Below the pieces are notes generated by a model. The model was not told the origin of the DNA. It searched no databases and worked only from the letters and a program-made list of their open reading frames with translations. DNA of 64,000 nucleotides from Alkalimonas amylolytica (GTDB taxonomy: Bacteria; Pseudomonadota; Gammaproteobacteria; Enterobacterales; Alteromonadaceae), in contig NZ_FNRM01000006.1 in the NCBI RefSeq assembly GCF_900107845.1, forward strand, positions 267,071-331,070. The letters are read 5' to 3'. Positions 60,563 through 64,000 of this stretch are shown here, one piece after another; positions within the stretch are counted from its first letter, which is position 1; every line of letters starts with the position of its first letter. Made by a program: the position numbers and the translations under genes.

Positions 60563-61522
60563 TTAGTCTGATTTTGTTGCTCTGTGCTTTTTTACCTCCC
60601 TTAAAACCTTTGATAAAACAGTGCTATTGGTTCCTATTAACTCAAATTTCTGCTCAACGGACACCAGTTCCATGAGCATATCAGCAATATTGGTATGATT
60701 TATTTGATTAAGGAAAATGGCCCTTTCTTTATCATCTTCGCCGATCAACCTTTTCTGCGTAGCCAATGTTAAAATAGTCTCGAGATATCCCAATGCTCTT
60801 TGAGTTTGTGGATATTGTGCTGGCAATATCCGTGAAGGGATTGGCAGGCTCTCATCGTAAGCTGTTATTCTTTTTATATCGTCAGCGCTCTGGTTGAAGA
60901 TGTTGCTAATCAATTCGTAAACCTGCATAGCAACAACCTTCAGCCCCGTTAATGCAGCCATCCGGAAGAAGATAGACATCACTCCCATTTCATAATGCCG
61001 CTGTACTGGCAGTCGCCCTTGCTTTTTTGCTTCTAGAGTAAGTGCCAGTAAACAAGTCAAAGCATCCAAGCTATTTGAAGAGCATATAAATTGGGCTGTT
61101 TTTGTGCTCAATGTTGTTTTCCGGTGCAAGCTCCCATCTGAGTTTACTTTAAAGATGCAGCCTCTGATTTCAGGGGAAAGAGATAACAGAATTTTGTTGA
61201 TGAATACCTGCTCAAAGCTGTTGCTGCCAAGCAACTGCCACAGTGAATGAGTAAAAATTGCTTTTGTCCCTGGTAGTAAACCTTCCGTTTTGTCAGCGCT
61301 GTTTTCTCTGAGCAACGCCTTACCCTGCAACATTCTATTCCAGAACCTTGAAGAATTATTCGACCAACCTGGTATAGAAGTGACTTCTTCACCCAGGTGT
61401 TTCGCTAGTATCTGATTAGGCGTAGTAACACCAAGCCGTTGCTTAACAACTTCAGCCCAATATCGAGTCGCAATAGCTCTGATATCCGGTTTTAGCTTCT
61501 TGTAGTCAGAAAAAGTAAACAT
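60563..61522 (-). CDS. Unrecognised island protein, 319 aa
   Basis: No family recognised. Mostly helical, with no membrane segments or signal peptide and a basic C-terminus (LREVKKHRATKSD). The N-terminus (FTFSDYKKLKPDIRAIATRYWAEVVKQRLGVTTPNQILAKHLGEE) could be a DNA-binding helical unit followed by an aromatic-rich stretch (SNNSSRFWNRMLQG). The ribosome site is weak. It is divergent from the 87-residue gene at 61714 with a 190-bp gap. It might be a regulator or part of a mobile-element module. Confidence 0.6.
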   Translation of the reverse strand: MFTFSDYKKLKPDIRAIATRYWAEVVKQRLGVTTPNQILAKHLGEEVTSIPGWSNNSSRFWNRMLQGKALLRENSADKTEGLLPGTKAIFTHSLWQLLGSNSFEQVFINKILLSLSPEIRGCIFKVNSDGSLHRKTTLSTKTAQFICSSNSLDALTCLLALTLEAKKQGRLPVQRHYEMGVMSIFFRMAALTGLKVVAMQVYELISNIFNQSADDIKRITAYDESLPIPSRILPAQYPQTQRALGYLETILTLATQKRLIGEDDKERAIFLNQINHTNIADMLMELVSVEQKFELIGTNSTVLSKVLREVKKHRATKSD

Positions 61523-61713
61523 ATTTTTGGGGCGAAAAAGTTTGGCATGACCTGTGCCAAATTATCGTTGATAAAAAAATAGATAAGTAAAATCAGTCTG
61601 ATAAAAATTCATGGAGGTGATTTCACTGGTCATTCAGGCCTTAGAAAAACCATATTAAAACACTTTAATCGTAGTTAGTCTTGCTCTGTCACATCAAAGC
61701 AAGGAATTCAGTC

Positions 61714-61977
61714 GTGAGCGAAGACGAAGAGCTCCAGAAACTGGTAGAGCATTTGGAAAACCAGTTACTAAAACTGCATCACTCACCTGTTATTACCGGT
61801 GAGGCGTTGTGGAGTTCGTTAGGATATCGCTCTGATGAGGCATTTCGGCAATCGTTGACTAGAAACACAGTGCCGGTAAGAGTTTTTACGATAGAAAACA
61901 GGCGAGGAAAGTTCGCCTTGGTCAGAGACATTGCCATTTGGCTAGCGAATGAAGCCTTAAAATCCACTAAAGATTAA
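61714..61977 (+). CDS. Unrecognised small island protein, 87 aa
   Basis: Starts at GTG with an AAGGA site (a TTG further up is possible). The part ITGEALWSSLGYRSDEAFRQSLTRNTVPVRVFTIENRRGKFALVRDIAIWLANE looks like a small DNA-binding or excisionase-like fold: a helix-turn-helix-like opening followed by a basic strand pair. It is divergent from the 319-residue gene and may control it. Family unknown. Confidence 0.55.
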   Translation: MSEDEELQKLVEHLENQLLKLHHSPVITGEALWSSLGYRSDEAFRQSLTRNTVPVRVFTIENRRGKFALVRDIAIWLANEALKSTKD

Positions 61978-62046
61978 CCGTTATCTGCAAAGGGAGGACG
62001 CTATGAATAGCTAGAGCATGAATTAAATGGGGCCGGAAACACAAAA

Positions 62047-62068
62047 GCCAGATGCGGTAACATCTGGC
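62047..62068. terminator. Hairpin after the 87-aa gene
   Basis: GCCAGATG / CATCTGGC, an 8-bp perfect stem with a 6-base loop. On the minus strand it is followed by TTTTGTG, so if it terminates it does so more convincingly leftward. Confidence 0.4.
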
Positions 62069-62131
62069 CTGAGTGATTTATCAAAGAAATGCGAACCCCT
62101 TTGATACTCACGATTTTGTCCCTTTCACATT

Positions 62132-62178
62132 AAGTTGTCAACACGAAAAGAAGCCTTCTTGAGTTCGTGCGACAACTT
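62132..62178. repeat. Long imperfect inverted repeat upstream of the transposase
   Basis: AAGTTGTC...ACGAA...AAGAAG pairs with TTCTT...TTCGTGC...GACAACTT around a CC centre, giving a stem of about 20 bp with small internal loops. It lies about 95 bp ahead of the transposase start and may be a subterminal end of the element or a regulatory hairpin. Confidence 0.55.
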
Positions 62179-62272
62179 ATCGCCTCAACCAACTGAATTT
62201 TAATTAATTTTCTATGCTGACTTTTCTCGGTAGATGCAAGGTTTTGCCGAGGAAATGCCAGGGGGAGGTAAT

Positions 62273-63352
62273 ATGTCTCAACATTGGTTGTTATCAAGCG
62301 CGGTTAGGGATCTATCGATAATGGACATAGCCGATATGTCGGAAGAGGATGCGTTCAAGTTTTTTTGTGAAGTTAGATGGGGCAATCAAACAACTCAGTC
62401 CTGTTTATCGTGTGGAGCAATAGACCAGCATTTTTTTCGAGCCAGCAGGAGGCAATGGCGTTGTAAGCACTGTGATGCTTATTTCAGTGTGACAACAAAA
62501 ACAGTCTGGGCAGATAGAAAACTCTCATTCAAAAAGTTGTTACTTATGTTGTTCGTTTTTACGTCCAGTCCAAACGGTATTTCAGCTTCATCATTATCGA
62601 GAAAACTGGGTGTTGCGTATAAAACTGCTTGGATATTTTGCCATAAATTGCGTGAGGCACTAATGAGAACTGAAGATAAAGCTCTTATGTCTGGGGAGGT
62701 GCATGTCGATGGTGGACACTTCGGAGGTAAGCCCAGAAGTGGACAATTTAGAAACAAAGCTAAGCCAGAAGCCATTGCTGAAAAAATAAAGCTTGGCAAA
62801 AGCCAAGGGGCAAAGCGCAGTAAAATATCTCGAGCAAATTTTGAGAGAAAGAAGAGAAACCGCCGAATAGTAATGGTTGTTAGGCAAGTAACACCTGGTT
62901 TAGGCGGGGTCAGGACAAGATGCTTCCTGGCAAAAGCAGAAGATGACAGTGCGGCTAGGTTTATCGCCCAGAATTACATTGAAAAAGGAGCTTTGGTGCG
63001 AACAGACGAATGCCCTGCTTATTCGATGTTTTCATCACGGTTCATTCACGAGACAGTAGAACACTCAAAGGAGTACTCAACAATTGACGGTGTAAATAAT
63101 AATCAAGCAGAGTCGTTCTTCAGCCGACTTAGGAGGAGTGAATACGGTACTTTTCATCGGATGATGGCTAGGTACATGCTTGATTACTGTAACGAGATGA
63201 CATGGCGAGAAGATCATCGGAGAACTACTGAAGGCTTCCGATTCACTGATGCACTGAGGCGCTCTCTGATTGTTGGCTATTCACGCTGGTGGAGATGTTA
63301 TGGTGAGGGTGTCAGGAGAGGAAGTGAATTACTATTTAACGAAAATAAGTAA
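62273..63352 (+). CDS. IS1595-family (ISXO2-like) transposase
   Basis: 359 residues from the ATG at 62273, chosen because a GGGGGAGG site lies just ahead. The N-terminal zinc ribbon is CLSCGAIDQHFFRASRRQWRCKHC. The ISXO2-like catalytic domain follows: VHVDGGHFGGKPR (Asp), RTDECPAY (Asp) and DGVNNNQAESFFSRLRRSEYG (Asn/Glu end motif). It appears intact. Terminal inverted repeats and target duplications were not found by eye, so the element's limits are not given. Confidence 0.9.
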   Translation: MSQHWLLSSAVRDLSIMDIADMSEEDAFKFFCEVRWGNQTTQSCLSCGAIDQHFFRASRRQWRCKHCDAYFSVTTKTVWADRKLSFKKLLLMLFVFTSSPNGISASSLSRKLGVAYKTAWIFCHKLREALMRTEDKALMSGEVHVDGGHFGGKPRSGQFRNKAKPEAIAEKIKLGKSQGAKRSKISRANFERKKRNRRIVMVVRQVTPGLGGVRTRCFLAKAEDDSAARFIAQNYIEKGALVRTDECPAYSMFSSRFIHETVEHSKEYSTIDGVNNNQAESFFSRLRRSEYGTFHRMMARYMLDYCNEMTWREDHRRTTEGFRFTDALRRSLIVGYSRWWRCYGEGVRRGSELLFNENK

Positions 63353-63398
63353 TGAACTAGTTCACCTCTCGTTTTCAGATATCAAAACGTGACTTAGC

Positions 63399-63422
63399 AT
63401 AGGGCGATACCAATCGCCCTAT
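63399..63422 (+). terminator. Hairpin after the transposase
   Basis: ATAGGGCGAT-ACCA-ATCGCCCTAT, a 10-bp perfect stem with a 4-base loop, followed by TTAAGTTATAG. The T-run is weak. It separates the convergent transposase and 158-residue gene. Confidence 0.55.
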
Positions 63423-63464
63423 TTAAGTTATAGTTGTATGGAAAAATCTGAATATGAGGTCAAT

Positions 63465-63941
63465 TTATTTTTTAGCGCGATAACGTGCTTCTGAATGATG
63501 GGAGCCGAACTGGGTTCTTTGAAGCTTTCCTTGATAAGCCATATTTTGTAAGCGCTGTCTTACTGCCTTTCGAAACAGACGGATGCTCTCTGGATCATAG
63601 TTGTGCCATCCTGACTGCTCTAATATGAAGTAAAAAAACTCTGAAACTGAAGCATCCTGGTCAACAGGCAATAGACCAAGATACTTATATATTAGCTTGG
63701 TCACTAAACCATAAGCTAAATTGGTTCTTTTCGTGTTTTTTCGTAATGGGGGGATGTCTACAGCTGAAATAGGAACTTCATGTATCTCAATTACTTTAGC
63801 CAAAGAGTTAATACAATCCCGCAAGACTTCACGTTTTACGGTTAACTCAGCAATTGAATCCTCAACTGCAGTAAGCTGCTGACACTGTTTCTGGTATTTA
63901 TCAATCAGCCATTTTAATGATGAAGGTGTTCGAATCGTCAT
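63465..63941 (-). CDS. Unrecognised coiled-coil protein, 158 aa
   Basis: The N-terminus (about 5-55, SLKWLIDKYQKQCQQLTAVEDSIAELTVKREVLRDCINSLAKVIEIHE) is a predicted coiled coil. It is followed by a globular helical part with TNLAYGLVTKLIYKYLGLLPVDQDASVSEFFYFILEQSGW and a basic end (QRTQFGSHHSEARYRAKK). The layout recalls small accessory proteins of recombinase modules, with a coiled coil plus a possible winged-helix part, but no family is recognised. Upstream sequence beyond 64000 is not visible. Confidence 0.55.
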   Translation of the reverse strand: MTIRTPSSLKWLIDKYQKQCQQLTAVEDSIAELTVKREVLRDCINSLAKVIEIHEVPISAVDIPPLRKNTKRTNLAYGLVTKLIYKYLGLLPVDQDASVSEFFYFILEQSGWHNYDPESIRLFRKAVRQRLQNMAYQGKLQRTQFGSHHSEARYRAKK

Positions 63942-64000
63942 AGGAGAGCAGAATACCTGCTCCCCTAAAATTTTTCCTGTGCAACAGCTACATAATAGCG

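Noticed and set aside
63465..63941. GmtX-like gamma-mobile-trio protein
   Set aside because: The neighbouring GAPS6-like pair suggested such an island, but this sequence does not match what I recall of GmtX, and no GmtY/GmtZ recombinase is in the window.

Overview
The window comes from a gammaproteobacterial chromosome, most likely an Alteromonadales-type organism (Rheinheimera/Alishewanella-like; this is inferred from gene order and protein flavour, not from a marker gene). It has the gammaproteobacterial runs mraZ-rsmH-ftsL-ftsI-murE-murF-mraY and lpoA-yraN-diaA-dolP. It also has a meso-DAP type MurE (DNPR motif), an rnpB gene next to mraZ, many TonB receptors and an S10 peptidase.

Layout. 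(1) 1-7.1 kb: the division and cell wall (dcw) cluster on the minus strand, with overlapping start/stop codons, a TTGACA promoter and a four-copy MraZ operator. (2) 7.26-7.63 kb: RNase P RNA. (3) 7.75-18.1 kb: an inserted accessory block on the minus strand. It holds a ParE/Phd toxin-antitoxin pair and a type I restriction-modification operon (hsdM-hsdS-[PD-(D/E)XK-like ORF]-[ImmA/IrrE-PIN pair]-hsdR), plus a small membrane protein. (4) 18.4-22.7 kb: rsmI, then divergent lpoA-yraN-diaA-dolP. (5) 22.7-31.5 kb: a zinc-starvation locus with a ZnuD-like receptor divergent from folE2, a zinc-sparing type dihydroorotase, a COG0523 GTPase, DUF1826 and an AbgT transporter. A perfect 23-bp Zur-type palindrome lies at its centre, and a second clear copy lies in front of a ZIP importer at 43.4 kb. 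(6) 31.5-45.6 kb: a periplasmic solute-binding protein, a two-component system, an NTF2-like secreted protein, a RegB/RegA-type redox two-component system, an orphan antitoxin, a PepSY/TonB-receptor operon, an Ntn hydrolase, two ZIP transporters and a two-subunit bacterioferritin. RegA-type boxes lie upstream of both regB and the TonB receptor. (7) 45.8-54.9 kb: ordinary chromosomal genes, including S10 peptidase, YqaA, MepM, fumC, a pyroglutamyl-peptidase-like protein with an altered nucleophile, an amidohydrolase and an HPF-like protein that lacks its N-terminus.

(8) 54.9-64 kb: an AT-rich island with different base use. It carries a wHTH/PD-(D/E)XK nuclease and a two-gene TPR-GreAB-C-PIN conflict system resembling GAPS6. 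It also carries a pair of covarying hairpins, two unrecognised divergent genes, an IS1595-family transposase and an unrecognised coiled-coil protein. The most interesting observation is in the GAPS6-like pair. The C-terminus of the small protein and the N-terminus of the large PIN protein share the same Asn/Gly-rich motif (QASxxGHNI...). This is what one expects of a templated or homotypic signalling motif linking a sensor to its effector.

All calls were made by reading the sequence; no database searches were run.
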